From Pseudophaeomoniella oleicola (lineage: Eukaryota > Ascomycota > Eurotiomycetes > Phaeomoniellales > Phaeomoniellaceae): a DNA stretch of 64,000 bases. The notes beneath the pieces are model-generated. The model was not told the DNA's origin and did not search any database. It was given only the letters and a program-made list of their open reading frames with translations. Numbering within the stretch: position 1 is the first letter of the stretch; each line of letters starts with the position of its first letter. This document shows positions 1-11,653 of the stretch, in pieces. A program made the translations under genes and the position numbers. The stretch is from positions 124,001 through 188,000 of the forward strand of contig QWDQ01000016.1 in the NCBI GenBank assembly GCA_003868215.1, given 5' to 3'.

Positions 1-6
1 TGTCAA

Positions 7-3000
7 TTATTTCGAGGTCAAATGATCAATTGCCTAAGGAGGGTGGTCAGTCCCGCTTTCATCGTGCGTGCAAGGGTTGGCTTACTTTGTCAATGTTATA
101 GTCATACTTCTCAAGTGCTTGTAAGCTCTCATCTCTACTCCAGCCCATACCAGTAAGACGTTTGAGGATTGGGTCATCGTGCTCAGTACCCATGCTGAGA
201 GCTCTTCCCGGGGATGGCCGAGGAGGCGCTAAAGTTGTACTCGGCGCTTTCGCATTCTCTGGTGGTGCGGGCCCAGATGATAGTGTTTCAACCTCAGTGG
301 CGCCACCTGTGTTCACTGGATCTGGGAATGCGGGGGTGTTCTTCGACGAGGGACCGTCAAGGGTGGCAAAGATTGCATCCCAGTCGTGGGATGTGTTGGC
401 ACCGGTTGCCGGTGCAGGAGACGCCGGCTTTTGCGAGGAAGCGACGCTTGAACCAAAGTTGTCAAAGTCATCGAATGCACTTGCAGTAGGCTGCGATGGA
501 CCAGCAGCGGTGGTTTTCATGGTAGGTGCTGCAGGAGAATCAAATGTGGGATCAAAGTCGGTGTTATGTCCTTGTGCCGTAAAGGAGTTTTCCATGTCAT
601 CGGAATCATCGGAGTCATCCGCAGCCGCCACCGTGCCCATGTTCATATTCGCGAAAGCTGCATCAAAATCCGGCTTTGTGAAGGCTGACGTGGGGGGTGA
701 TTTTGCAGATAGAGATGATGACCTGCCGATTTCAGGACCGTAAGACTGCGAAACCCTCCTCTCTATGGGGGCACCTGTTGCACTATCAACGGAGTGAGGC
801 GGGTCAGTCATTGGATCTTCACGGTGAGGTAGCAGGTCACCATACTCTGCAGGAAAATGATCTTCCCGTGTCGGAACGGCTTGACTGTACGATGGTGGAG
901 AATTCTGGGCATCTTCTCGAGGTGGTTCAGCTGATTCCACTGGAGCAGCTTGAGAAGCCACTGGCTGTTCTCCTGGGGTCTCATCTGTTTTAGAAAGCTG
1001 GGAGGGACCGGGTGCTGCAAAATCATCGTCAAATCGCAGAGGAGCCTCCTCACTCGTGTCGCTGTCTTCATCGTCGTCATCATCGATTTCCTGAATTGGA
1101 GGAAATTCTTTGTTGGATTGAGTGGCTGCGGTACCATTGGTAACAGGTTCTTTTTGCTTAAAATCTGCAAATGCCTGATCGAAATCGGATGCTTTCTCGG
1201 ACGGAGAAGGAGCTCGATGGGGCTCATTAAAACTTTGATTGAAAGGAGCATTAGATGCATGTGACATGTTGCCTTGTGCCTCTTCTTGTGCAGGAGTCTC
1301 TTCATAAGCTGCAGCAGACGGGAATGCCCCAGGAATGTCATGATGACTTGATGATAGAGGCGGCTCGACTGAAGGTTCAGTCGTACCGGCCGGCGCGGGG
1401 ATTGCTTGGTCGAAGTATGCGGATGGACCTTCTACATCAGACCTTTCAATCTCAACAGGAGAACTGCCGACTTGACTATGAGCTTCTGAGGTAGATAGCG
1501 CAGGAGTAGTAACTCTTGGTGTCTCCCCCGCTCCGAGTCTACTAGCTGGCGGAGCAACTCTTACCGACGAGCTCACAGATTCTGATCGCTCAAAATTATG
1601 AGCAAAGGGTAACGCGCTTGAAGTCATTTGGCGGGCGGCTGGTGGTGCAGGTGGGTCTACAGCGCGGGGGGCCTCATTCAAAGTTGATGCAGGCGGCGAA
1701 GCGGAAGGTGAAGGTTCAACCGGAATACTCGAGACAGCCGGTGCAGGTGACTCATTTCCAAAAGATGTCATGGGAGGTGGTGGAGTGGCTGTGGAGGTTG
1801 TGAATGATGGCCCAAAAAAGCTATCAAAAGCATTGCGAGTATCTGCCTCCCGTGGCGCTGCTGGAGAAGCAACTCCAGCCTCGGATGTCCCGGTCGGCTG
1901 CCGGCGGAAGAACGGGTTATTCTGGCTCTTCATCGAGGCCGCAGGACTCGTAACAGCCGGCGGGCTTGTCGCCTGGGCAGGACTTGCACTCGCTGATTGC
2001 GCTTCTGCTTGAGCTTCCTCCAACTCCTTCGCAGCAGCACTATGTTCCATCTGTAGTCTTTCCTTCTCGGCTTCGACCGTATTCAATTGCTTCCTGTTGA
2101 TTGCATTCAGACCTTTCTGCTGCCGTGCTTCAGATTTGAGCTTTTCAACCGCAGGCTTCAAGGAAGCGACTTCCGTATTCATCTGTCGGAGCTTTTCTTT
2201 CAACGCCGCACTCTCACGACGCTCGCTCTCGACTTCAGATGCAAGTTGTTGATGACGGGTTCTAAGATCTTGATAAGTTCCATCGAGGATGGCTAGCTCA
2301 TGCTGTAGCTTCCCCTTCTCCTGTTGTGTCTGACTGAGCTGCTCCCGAAGAGAGTTAACGCCCTTGACTTCCTGCTCATACAATGTCCGTAATTGGGACA
2401 GCCGGGTTTCGAATTCTCGCTTCTGCTGTGAACTTTGGGAAATCTGCTGCTCCGTTGCTCCCCGAGTTGTCTGGACTTCTTGCATTTGCTTCGATAGATT
2501 TCCTATTTGGTTGGAGAGATTGGCTAGCTCAGTGGTCTCGTGAGTGAGCTTATTGCTGACTTCAGGATCAGCATCACCTAGTAGATCATCTGTCGGGGGT
2601 GGTGAACGTGCTTGGGTCTGAGGCGCAGGGCTTCCCGTGCTCTGAGGGAGAATGCTCTGCCCGAAGGAGGAAGACGGTACAAAAGGTTTGAACGATGAAG
2701 CAGCTGTATGATATTGGGGAATCGGTGATGCCGGTTTGAATGCAGCGGCCGAGCTACCACTCGACTGGGCTACCTGCGGATGCGTAGGTGAGGTTGGTGC
2801 TGAAAAAGCATCAAGACCGAAGAGATCGTCAGCAGCAGACTTTGCCTGTGGCTGAGGCGGTACACTTGGAGCATCTTCAAAAACTGGGGCCGTCGATGGT
2901 GTTGGTTGTATATTTTGTCGCCTCATGGAAGGGGGAACCAAAGCTGACGGCAACGTTGCTGGTATAGCACCACCTTGTCGCTTTTGGCGGACGAGAAACA

Positions 3001-4230
3001 TCAGAACAGCAAATTTCTCTCTGTTGAGTATCCCATCACCGTTAATGTCGGCAAGATCCCAAATCTTTTCTAAATCTTCATCCGCCAAGCCCGATGATTT
3101 GAGGAATGGTACGGCTAGGTCACCGGTTACAAAACCTTGGTGAGTGGTGTCTACTGTCGCGAAAGCCTCGTCATATCTGGCCTTTTCTGCAGGACTGACC
3201 AGCCAGCCGTCTCCGGTCGACTGGGCTGACATCGGAGGAGCTGCGAATTGCCTTACTGCTGGACTTTGTGGCCGTCCTTGCCCAGAAAATTGCTGGGATA
3301 GTGGCGCAGGCACCGCAGATCCAGATCGGGGAGGACCAGAGATCCTTTGAGGCAGTCGGGAAGCAGCCTCGAACACCGCTGGCGATAACGTGGCCGGCAC
3401 TCCTGGCATTGTCTTGTTTCTGATTGAAGCCAGCAGGTGCATGGCGACGACAAACTCCGTCCTGTCTAACGATCCACGATCATATCGATCCACAAGACTC
3501 CAGATCTGCGAAAGGATATGCGGCTCAAGATTGGATTTGAGGAAGATGTCTTTTGCAATATCGCCGTCAAGGAAACCATTCTGTGCGCCGGATCGATCGA
3601 ACAAAGCAGCATAATCTGTTACCTTGGCCGGTGGCAGTGGCGGCACGCGTATACCAGTTGGCTGTGTAGGACTCGCCGGAGTTGGACCAGTAATCTGAGG
3701 ATTGAGGGGGGTGGTGGAAGCAGCAATGCCTTCGAATTTTGGGAGTGGTGCAGCTAGAAATGTTTAGCAAATAGCATGAGTATAGATGACACAATTTTTC
3801 TTACGCTTAGCCGCAAGATCAGTAGACAACGGCTGATTCGGATTGGATTGGACATGACCAATCAATCGAAGAACAACACCAAATCCAGCGGGTGTTAGAA
3901 GACCACGGTTTTCAACATCCGCGATTTGCCAAATCTGCGCTTTGGTCAACGGTCGCTCATCAAACTCGAGGACGGGATCTCATCAGACCTCGCCTAGTAC
4001 TCTTGGATCTAATCCCGTGCGCTCGAAGAACTTGACAGCAACATCTCCTGAGACGACTTGAAACCCATCTGGATCCGCTGCTTTGAATAATTGCCCGTAG
4101 AACCGCTTCTCTTCCGGTGTCAGATTGAGGTTGGGCAAACCTGGAGATGTCAGTTAGCTTACACAATCTAAGTTCACTTGCAAGGTTGCAAGGCCATAGG
4201 ATGAGAAGACATACTTGCGCCCTCTGCCAT
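7..4230 (-). CDS. EDE1: EDE1/Eps15-like EH-domain endocytic scaffold
   Basis: Early endocytic coat scaffold: EH domains bind NPF motifs of adaptors and a C-terminal UBA binds ubiquitinated cargo, at cortical endocytic sites (family knowledge). I read five exons: 4230-4215, 4140-3989, 3934-3805, 3753-86 and 33-7, giving 1330 aa. Three EH domains lie at about residues 10-105, 145-240 and 286-375; the third shows a canonical EF-hand-like DxNxDG loop. A Q/E/K-rich coiled coil spans about 500-695, an NPF motif sits near 718, and the rest is Pro/Ser/Thr-rich with acidic patches. The UBA is at about 1293-1330. The last 8 residues come from a final exon behind a 52-nt intron; without it the protein would end in unrelated residues. 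The first exon is only 16 nt. Total exon length is a multiple of three, which supports the model. Confidence 0.93.
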
Positions 4231-5051
4231 TGCTGGTAATTGAAAGCCCTGTCGCTGGGTGAATGCAATGAGAAATCAATCGCTATTAGGAGAATATGCT
4301 TGCGCGCAGAAACAACAAATTCAAAGGAGCATGTTTTGACGGCTAGTATGGCGTAGTGTACAGCACTAGAATAACGACTCCTCCCAAATTGTTAAGTTGT
4401 GTCTGTGCAAAGATCTTGCTCGAGCAGAAAGCTGACGGTAGTTGGAGTTGATGATGTTGTTTCCCGGTGATCCAGAGCTTGGAGATTGGGGGAAGCTATC
4501 GAAAGGAAAGGCGCACGGGCCAACATCCGTTGTCAATGCCATGCCGCATTCTCCGCCCGTCACGATCTGAGATCGTAATCATCTTATGAATCTTCCTACA
4601 TACCTGACATAGCTGTCCTACAATGATGGTTTCTCATCACATACAAGAAATGGGCCAGTAATTCAGTCGAGGAACCAAGGTACATCCCTATAGTAGTAAT
4701 AATACTTTTCTTAAGGTGGGCTTAATCAATCTCGATGCCAAAGCAATCAATCCAAGTGATACCGAACCTATCACGTATGGTTGAAACAATGTGCATTCAT
4801 TACTATTGCGCTGTACAATCTTGATCAGACTTCGATCACTCTGGTACTCCGACTCCTCCTGCTCCCTGCAAAGCTCCTGATCTAACAAGAAAACAACCCG
4901 AGGAGAAGTGGTTACCAAATGACCAAACTGGTGGCGGCATTAAAACAAGCTTGGGGTTTGTTGGGGGAAAAAATAGGAAGTGGCAGTCTTCAAGCAGCCT
5001 CAGAAGCATGGGGCATGCTATCCATAAGTAACATATCCGTCATAGCAGCAA
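4231..5051. other. Intergenic: EDE1 promoter side and alpha-tubulin 3' side
   Basis: About 820 bp between the EDE1 start (4230, reading left) and the alpha-tubulin stop (5052). No ORF here looks coding. It must hold the EDE1 5' region and the tubulin 3' UTR. Confidence 0.6.
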
Positions 5052-6766
5052 TCAGTATTCGGCCTCGGCAGCCTCCTCCTCCAGAGAGTCATTAGCAACT
5101 TCCTCGTAATCACGCTCAAGAGCAGCCAAGTCCTCGCGAGCTTCTGAGAATTCACCTTCCTCCATACCCTCACCAACATACCAGTGGACAAAGGCACGCT
5201 TGGAGTACATGAGGTCGAACTTGTGTGAAAGGGCGCTCCATGCCTCAGCAATTGCAGTTGTGTTGGAAAGCATGCAGCTAAATAGACATTAGCAAATTCA
5301 GGGCTAAGACTGCTATAGGGGAACTTACACGGCGCGATTAACCTTGGCAAGATCGCCACCAGGGACAACTTGAGGCGGTTGGAAGCAGATACCAATCTTG
5401 AAACCAGTTGGGCACCAGTCGACGAATTGGATCGTGCGCTTAGTCTTCAGAGAGCTAACGGCGGCATGGACATCGTTCGGAACGACATCACCACGGTACA
5501 AAAGGCAGGTAGCCATGTATTTACCATTGCGAGGATCACACTTGACCATCTGGTTGCTTGGCTCAAAGCATGCGGTGGAAATTTCTTGCACAGAGTTGGC
5601 TTCGTGGGCGGCCTTCGAGGCTGAGATGATCGGCGCGTATGCAACCAACGGGAAGTGGATGCGCGGGTAGGGCACCAGGTTGGTTTGGAATTCGTTCAGG
5701 TCGACATTAAGGGAACCGTCAAAACGAAGAGACGCAGTGATTGAGGAAACAACTAGGCGAGCTTGATTAGCTTCCCGCACCATTTTACTCGCACATCTGA
5801 GACATACCTTGCGCTATCAACCGATTGAGGTGGACATATCCTGGTCGCTCAATGCCCAGGTTACGTCTACAGATATCATAGATCGCCTCGTTGTCGACCA
5901 TGAAGGAGCAGTCGGAGTGCTCAAGAGTAGTGTGGGTAGTCAAGATAGAGTTGTAGGGCTCAACAACTGATGATGAGGTAGATGGAGCTGGGTAAACACA
6001 GAACTCAAGCTTGCACTTCTTGCCGTAATCAACCGACAGGCGTTCCATGAGCAGAGCACCGAAACCGGAACCAGTACCACCACCGAAGGAATGGAACACC
6101 AAGAAACCTTGCAGACCGGCACAGTTGTCTGCAACGCGGCGAACCTTATCGAGGACCTGGTCAATAAGTTCCTTACCAACGGTGTAGTGGCCACGAGCAT
6201 AGTTGTTTGATGCATCCTCCTTTCCAGTGATCATCTGTTCTGGGTGGAACAGGGCCCGATATGTGCCAGTTCGAACTTCATCGACGACGTTTGGTTCTAG
6301 ATCGCAGTAGATAGTTCTTGGGACGTATTTACCGGAGCCTGTCTCTCGTTAATCCTTCAAAAGCTCGTTGTGTCCTTTGTGTGCGCAAAACTGACCCGTT
6401 TCTGAGAAGAAAGTGCTGAATCCTTGATCCTGATCTTGGCCTTTGCGCTCTTCAGTTAGGTAACCATCTGGCTGTAAGGAAAACGCGTCAGTAAAGCCAA
6501 TCAGGATAGGCAATGGACAAATATTCAAGTCTTACCTGGATGCCATGTTCGAGACAGTAGAGCTAAACACTTAGTCAGTACAATCGCATGCAAAAATGTC
6601 ACCCAGTTCAATAGCCCTACCTCCCAGCTTGCATTGGCAATCTGGCAACCAGCCTGCCCGACTGTGAAGAGGTTGTTAGTATCAATATGCAAATGGCGGT
6701 GATTGCTTGTTGACAATCGGACGCGGGGAGGATCAACAAACCGTTCAAACTGATAATTTCTCTCAT
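5052..6766 (-). CDS. tubA: Alpha-tubulin
   Basis: Alpha subunit of the tubulin heterodimer that polymerises into microtubules and binds non-exchangeable GTP. Seven exons: 6766-6742, 6661-6621, 6562-6536, 6471-6396, 6338-5808, 5752-5329 and 5277-5052. They sum to 449 codons plus stop, the normal family length. The product begins MREIIS as alpha-tubulins do, has the GTP-binding glycine loop GGGTGSG in exon 5, and ends in an acidic tail closing with AEAEY, the C-terminal tyrosine typical of the family. The first four exons are tiny (25, 41, 27 and 76 nt), a common pattern in fungal tubulins. A single copy is seen in this window; other tubulin genes would lie elsewhere. Confidence 0.97.
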
Positions 6767-7328
6767 CTTGACGGACGGATGTAACGAGAAGGATCGACGG
6801 ATATCAAGAGCAGTCCTAGGGCCTTCAAGGACTGATAGGAGGAACGAGAACAGGATATGAGATGGGTATTGTTGTTCTTGAGGTGGTGAGTGGGGGTGGA
6901 CGAAAGAGTTTGGGTTGTCCTTGGGAATTGTTGTGGAAATACCGCTTAGGCAAGCGCGTGCGGGACCCTCGAGAAATGAAATGAACGAACCAACGACGCG
7001 GCCGCTGGGGATCACCGTAACAAGGGTCTCAGGGGCCTCAAAAGGACACTCCTCGACTCCCAACATCAAATGACCTTCTTGGCTAGGTAATCACGTGCCT
7101 TTCTCGATGCATTTAATATTCTAGTACTATTGTGCTCTAATTCCAGCCATAGAGAATCTGTTCTGTTTTACAGCTAGAGTGTTGAAGCTATCCTGCATGC
7201 GAACAGTTTGTTGAGATTGTACTGCGAAATTTCGCTCTTTCGTCCAGTGTAAATAAGGTCACTGTTCGGCGTCCCGAGAAGTCTCTTAGAGTCCTTACCG
7301 TCAAACCTGTGTTTGGACAGCCGTCAAC
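6767..7328. other. Divergent promoter region
   Basis: About 560 bp between the divergent starts of alpha-tubulin (-) and the membrane-protein gene (+). An antisense-frame ORF here (6617-7069) has no coding character. It probably contains both promoters. Confidence 0.5.
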
Positions 7329-8099
7329 ATGGCCCGCATATACATATTGCAGATTCTCCTTGCCGTCATATCTTCTGTTCTAGCAAATACGGAGAAAAAT
7401 ATCTTCATCGCCCCAGCTACCATGACTATTCCCCGTCTATCTCCATCGCTAGACGACCTCCATGTTATCCCTCTCTCTTCAGGATATCCAACTGTGCGGA
7501 CCCACGTGAACGCCTCTTTCCCGACATCTGTGTCTCCTCGAGGCGACGATTCTTGGTTTCTCCTCGATGGTCTGATACCTGGTCACCGGTATGAAGTCCG
7601 ACTGTGTTGGATGGCCACCGAGCCGACAGACTTCTGGCTAAATACGTGGTCATTGGACGAAGTGTTTGGAGAGCCTGACCTGCTGAGGTCTTTAAGCAAT
7701 TACGGGTATGCACGAAACACACTTGTCAGCCGGAGTGAGGTCAATGAGTTGAAGAGAAGACGAGCATCAGATTGGCAAGAAGCTGAGGATGCGGGAAAGA
7801 ACGAGGCCGAGATGTCACTGTTGCTGCTTCAGGTTCAGGCTGCGGCGGATTATTTCACCTTGAATAAGACTTTGATGGAAAACGTGCCGCCAGTGTTTGT
7901 GGACATCATTCTCGATCCTTACATCTTCAACGTCTTTCCGCAAAGCTTGCTGCCGACAGCAGGATATGTAGCTGTTTTCGCTGTGATTGCATGGTTTCTC
8001 TCTCAGATCATCTGGAAGCTCCTCAAAGTCTACATCGAGATCTCAGCAATGGACAACGCATCCAGCAATGATGGCAACGACGAGAAGAAAAAGCTGTGA
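7329..8099 (+). CDS. Conserved fungal secretory-pathway type I membrane protein
   Basis: Intronless, 256 aa. A signal peptide covers about residues 1-19 (hydrophobic core after MARIY, cleavage near VLANT). The luminal part includes a beta-rich stretch around residues 70-105 with a G-L-x-P-G-x-x-Y-E-V-R pattern typical of fibronectin-III-like folds, followed by CW and DFWLNTW. One transmembrane helix lies near 218-240, then a short cytosolic tail ending in KKKL, which may be a dilysine-type ER retrieval signal. An N-glycosylation site NAS and a helical segment (about 135-185) are visible. I do not recognise a named protein; it resembles conserved hypothetical ER proteins of Pezizomycotina. The start at 7329 is chosen because the signal peptide follows it directly. 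Confidence 0.8.
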   Translation: MARIYILQILLAVISSVLANTEKNIFIAPATMTIPRLSPSLDDLHVIPLSSGYPTVRTHVNASFPTSVSPRGDDSWFLLDGLIPGHRYEVRLCWMATEPTDFWLNTWSLDEVFGEPDLLRSLSNYGYARNTLVSRSEVNELKRRRASDWQEAEDAGKNEAEMSLLLLQVQAAADYFTLNKTLMENVPPVFVDIILDPYIFNVFPQSLLPTAGYVAVFAVIAWFLSQIIWKLLKVYIEISAMDNASSNDGNDEKKKL

Positions 8100-8169
8100 C
8101 TCCCATTGCATGGTGCTTTGCAAAGGCTGATTCTCTTCTATGGTCTAAAAATCCCGTCAGGGCAGCTAC

Positions 8170-9946
8170 CTAGAATTTGAGCTGGAATTTATCTCTGATC
8201 CGTCCTCCATACTTGTAAAAAAGGATCGGGCTTGGGGCCAGCAAAACGCTAAGGAACGCGAAAACGGAGATTCCCCAGCCATAACCTAAACTATCGAAGA
8301 GTTGCGGTGCGAATAGCGGCACGATTCCTCCAAGGATGCTTCTGAACACCGCACCCGCTGCGATAGCACTTGCGGCATACCTTTCGAAGCTGTCGATGTA
8401 ATAATTCTGTACGGTGTTAAGTATGGAGACTTGGCCAATGCCGTAAAAGAAGGTCGGCACGATGGTGATTGCCCAATGAAGTTGAAACTCCACGGTCCAT
8501 GCGAACGCAATTAGAGCAAGAGGAAGCAAAACCGCACCGATATTTGCCAGGGGAAGGCGATACTCAGGCACCGCTTTCCCGTGATTCTTGGCTGTAAGTG
8601 CATTGTACACGGTGTCAATGCGAGGTACAATGAAGGCCACAGCAACGAGAAATCCTAACCCGGGCGATAAGTAGAGAAGTCCGGTTTGCTGAGTATTGAA
8701 CTTATAGGGCGGAGAGGAGTAGATAGGCTGCATGTTGGTATAGATCGAGTACGTGGTGCCAAAGATGAGAGCTTGATAGAAAGACATGGTGAGGATGATG
8801 GGCTGAATGAAAATCACCAGAGGCCGTTTGAAGGAGGATAGGAGCTTAATGTGCAGAGGGCGTGTATCTTCATTGGGAAGGCTGTAGTTGATCTCATCGG
8901 GAGCCACCTTGTTCTGACGATCCGCTTCCTCTAGGCGCTGTTTGTGGCGACGAAGAATCGTTGGAGGATAGGTCTCGTAGAGGAACAGGAAGCCTGTGAT
9001 GGTATTGACTAAGCAGACAATGGCCAACACCCAGTATATCCATCGCCAGTTCAGGTGATCCACAATAAGGCCTCCGAAAAGAGGGCCCAGTGTAGGTCCT
9101 AGGAGCACGCCACTGAGATAGATCCCGTACACTCCTGCACGTTCTGATGGGTGAAACATGTCATTGAGCGAGCCGCCGCCATTCGCAATTCCGACGCCTA
9201 GTCCAGGTCAGTGTCTAAGCTACTGAAAATTATTACGATTGGATGGCGGTCTTACTCCCAAAGAAACCCGCCACCGTTCGTATGGCAATGATGAACCCGG
9301 CGTTTGGGCTTAACGCCGTAGGGATTTGCAGCAAAGCAAAGATCCCAAAGCATGTTAGGTACAGCCGCCGCCGGCCGAATGTCTCGGATAGTGGTGCTAG
9401 AATCAGAGGACCAATTCCAAGCATGACCACATAACCGGTTGTTGTAGCAATGATATGCTGCTCATCAGTGTTGAGATCCTAAATGTTTGTCAGCCTTGGG
9501 GAATTGGTCAGGGGTTTTCCAGCGTTGGCTGCATCCTTACCACAGCAATCTGTTTGATCGCGGGTGTGAACATGGACGAGGCAAGAGGTGACAGTACTGC
9601 ACTTCAATATCAATGGGAGCCTCTCGACGAAAGCAATGGTCATGGAAATGACATGCAAATAGACAAGATAGAGAGAGATGCCAATTCTCGCATGGTGAGA
9701 GACGCACAGGCCATTGAGGAAATGATGCACACGTTGAGAATCTTCTTCCTCCAAGCCCATTGCCGTGGATCATCGTGATCACACTCATGGAAGTCAACAA
9801 CCTATCGACATTCGTGAGCTCGAAAAGCTAAGGTGGATTTTGAACAAAAAGCATACATGACTCCTTTCCTGGCTGGCAACTATCGAAACATCTGAATCCT
9901 TCCGCTGCAGCAGCGGAGTTTGCTCATTACCACCGTCCGAAGACAT
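8170..9946 (-). CDS. MFS transporter, DHA1 (drug:H+ antiporter) type
   Basis: Proton-coupled exporter of the plasma membrane; drugs, toxins or small metabolites are typical DHA1 substrates (family knowledge). Five exons by my reading: 9946-9857, 9801-9708, 9596-9541, 9478-9256 and 9197-8170, total 496 aa. The hydrophilic N-terminus contains HDDPRQWAWRKK, the usual lead-in to TM1. A motif-A-like segment SETFGRRRLY follows TM2, and a motif-C-like GVLLGPTLGPLFGG lies in TM5. Twelve hydrophobic helices are expected. The first exon (30 aa) is easily missed, because its frame closes soon after the GTATGC donor. The third intron uses a GTGCGT donor; a GTCTCT alternative also keeps frame but is weaker. 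The neighbouring GMC oxidoreductase suggests an accessory-metabolism spot, but nothing ties the two directly. Confidence 0.9.
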
Positions 9947-11653
9947 GAATATACGATGTAACGCAGTAAAGCAGTAAACTCGTAACTAAGCAAATAGATT
10001 CAAATTGATTCGTGCGGACTGACATTGTCGCGAAAGGAAAAAAATGAAAAGGAAAGTAAGAGATCTGTGCCTTATGGTCGTTATCGATGACGCGCATTGT
10101 TGAATGAGTCTGAATAAAGTTATCAGATCCAAAAGGGTCGCCAGCCACATTCTCACGTCTCACGCGCCCGCTGTCAATAATCGATTACCTATTATAATTC
10201 AGTCCTACCACAACAATGCGCCGTCAACAACGTCAACAACGTACGTAAGGTACAACGGCACTTGTGAATGAGAACCAGCTACGGCCATTTGTGTTGAGTT
10301 GCTGAGAGATGTTCATATCAAGAATATCAAGACCTTTGTCGACTATAAAAAACTACTTCACTGGGAAAATGTCATATCCAGCATGAAGACACAACAAGAT
10401 CATCAGATGACTATAACGAACAGAAGGGACATCCCCCTGGTTGATGCGAGTTCGTCTGATATCCCGGTTGATCGCCGCAGCTACCAAGACCAGCTACTAC
10501 TAAGTTAGTGTATCCTATTCACAAAATACGATTGTCACGCTGCCTGCTGCGGGATTCCTTCCGACATGGAAATGCCGCAACCACAGCACCTTGGAGAGTG
10601 GCGAGACTGTAAAACAGGACTTGTCGGCTTTACCTGGCGTTCGAGTTTCGACATTTCATGTGACTAGAACGCTTCCAACCTTTTTCTATCGGCGACATTT
10701 TCTCTGGAAGAGACTTCTTTTTCCATTGGCCGTATTGCTGAAATATTTTTGGTTGCGAAAGTGGTCCCGGAGAATTGGGAAACGGCAGATCAGCACTGGC
10801 CGCGTTGGCTTTGTCATCAACGTGCCTGATGCTCTCATGACTCGTTCATCACTTAAGATGTATAGACCCTGATTCACTCAATACCAAACGTGCCTGCCCG
10901 AGTATCACCCGCCAATTACAGCTTTCTCGTGCGAGGTGCCTCGGTGCCTGGCGAGCTGGACCCTAGAAGCCACCAGAAGCGGGTCATGACAGGAGAGCTC
11001 GGCTCGCTTGATGGTCGGCCGAAGAGCTTATTTAGATTGCTGGTCGTTTGAAACATCAGTCCTTACCAATCGCCTTACCCATGGCATTATACGGTCTTGC
11101 TTTGCGATGAGAGAGCCTGCCGGGGAAGAAGAACACCTGCCAGAAGAAGATCTACCTATGACCATCGTCATGCATAACTCGCCCGCTGTTTCAAACAAAA
11201 TCATCAAATTATCGCCGAGGTTTTGAAACGTTCCCCCCAGGTCATCGATCGCATTGGAACAATCTCCTTCCCCTTACCATGCCTGATGTATTGTACGGAC
11301 AAAACTTTCCGGTGTTTGCGGCATCATGGGAAAGCTCACCTTCTAAAGCTCTCGGTCTCCGCAAGCGCATACAACTACAACTATAGGTCCCATAATAAGT
11401 TACTGGCGTCCCAGCACGGCTGGAGGCGATCCCACAAAGTGGTCACAGTTGATCTTGAATAAGCTGTTACTAATGCTACTAAGAGATTGAGTCTCGAGAT
11501 CGCTTTCGTACTGGCGCAATATGACCTGCTCCTGGAATATAAGATCTGTTCTGGATCTGCAATGTTTTCCACACTTCCATGTGAACGTAGCCTCAGCAAA
11601 TCAGTGAAGTCTTGTGATCGCACATCGCAGCTCAAGTGCATTCTACCCCAATC
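9947..11653. other. 1.7 kb gene-poor intergenic region
   Basis: Between the divergent starts of the MFS transporter and the GMC oxidoreductase. Several 60-95 codon ORFs occur on both strands, but none has a signal peptide, domain motif or credible splice partners. A short CAACGT direct repeat lies near 10215-10240. I see no repeat or element remnant that I can name. Confidence 0.5.

Noticed and set aside
162-743. 193-codon plus-strand ORF inside EDE1
   Set aside because: Antisense shadow of the low-complexity EDE1 coding sequence; no motif, and EDE1 is clearly coding on the minus strand.
3849-3949. EH1 second half starting at its own Met (3949)
   Set aside because: The Met lies inside the 54-nt intron 3935-3988; the domain is continuous only after splicing.
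11636-11653. Upstream GTG start for the GMC oxidoreductase
   Set aside because: Nuclear gene with a good ATG at 11654 directly before the signal peptide.
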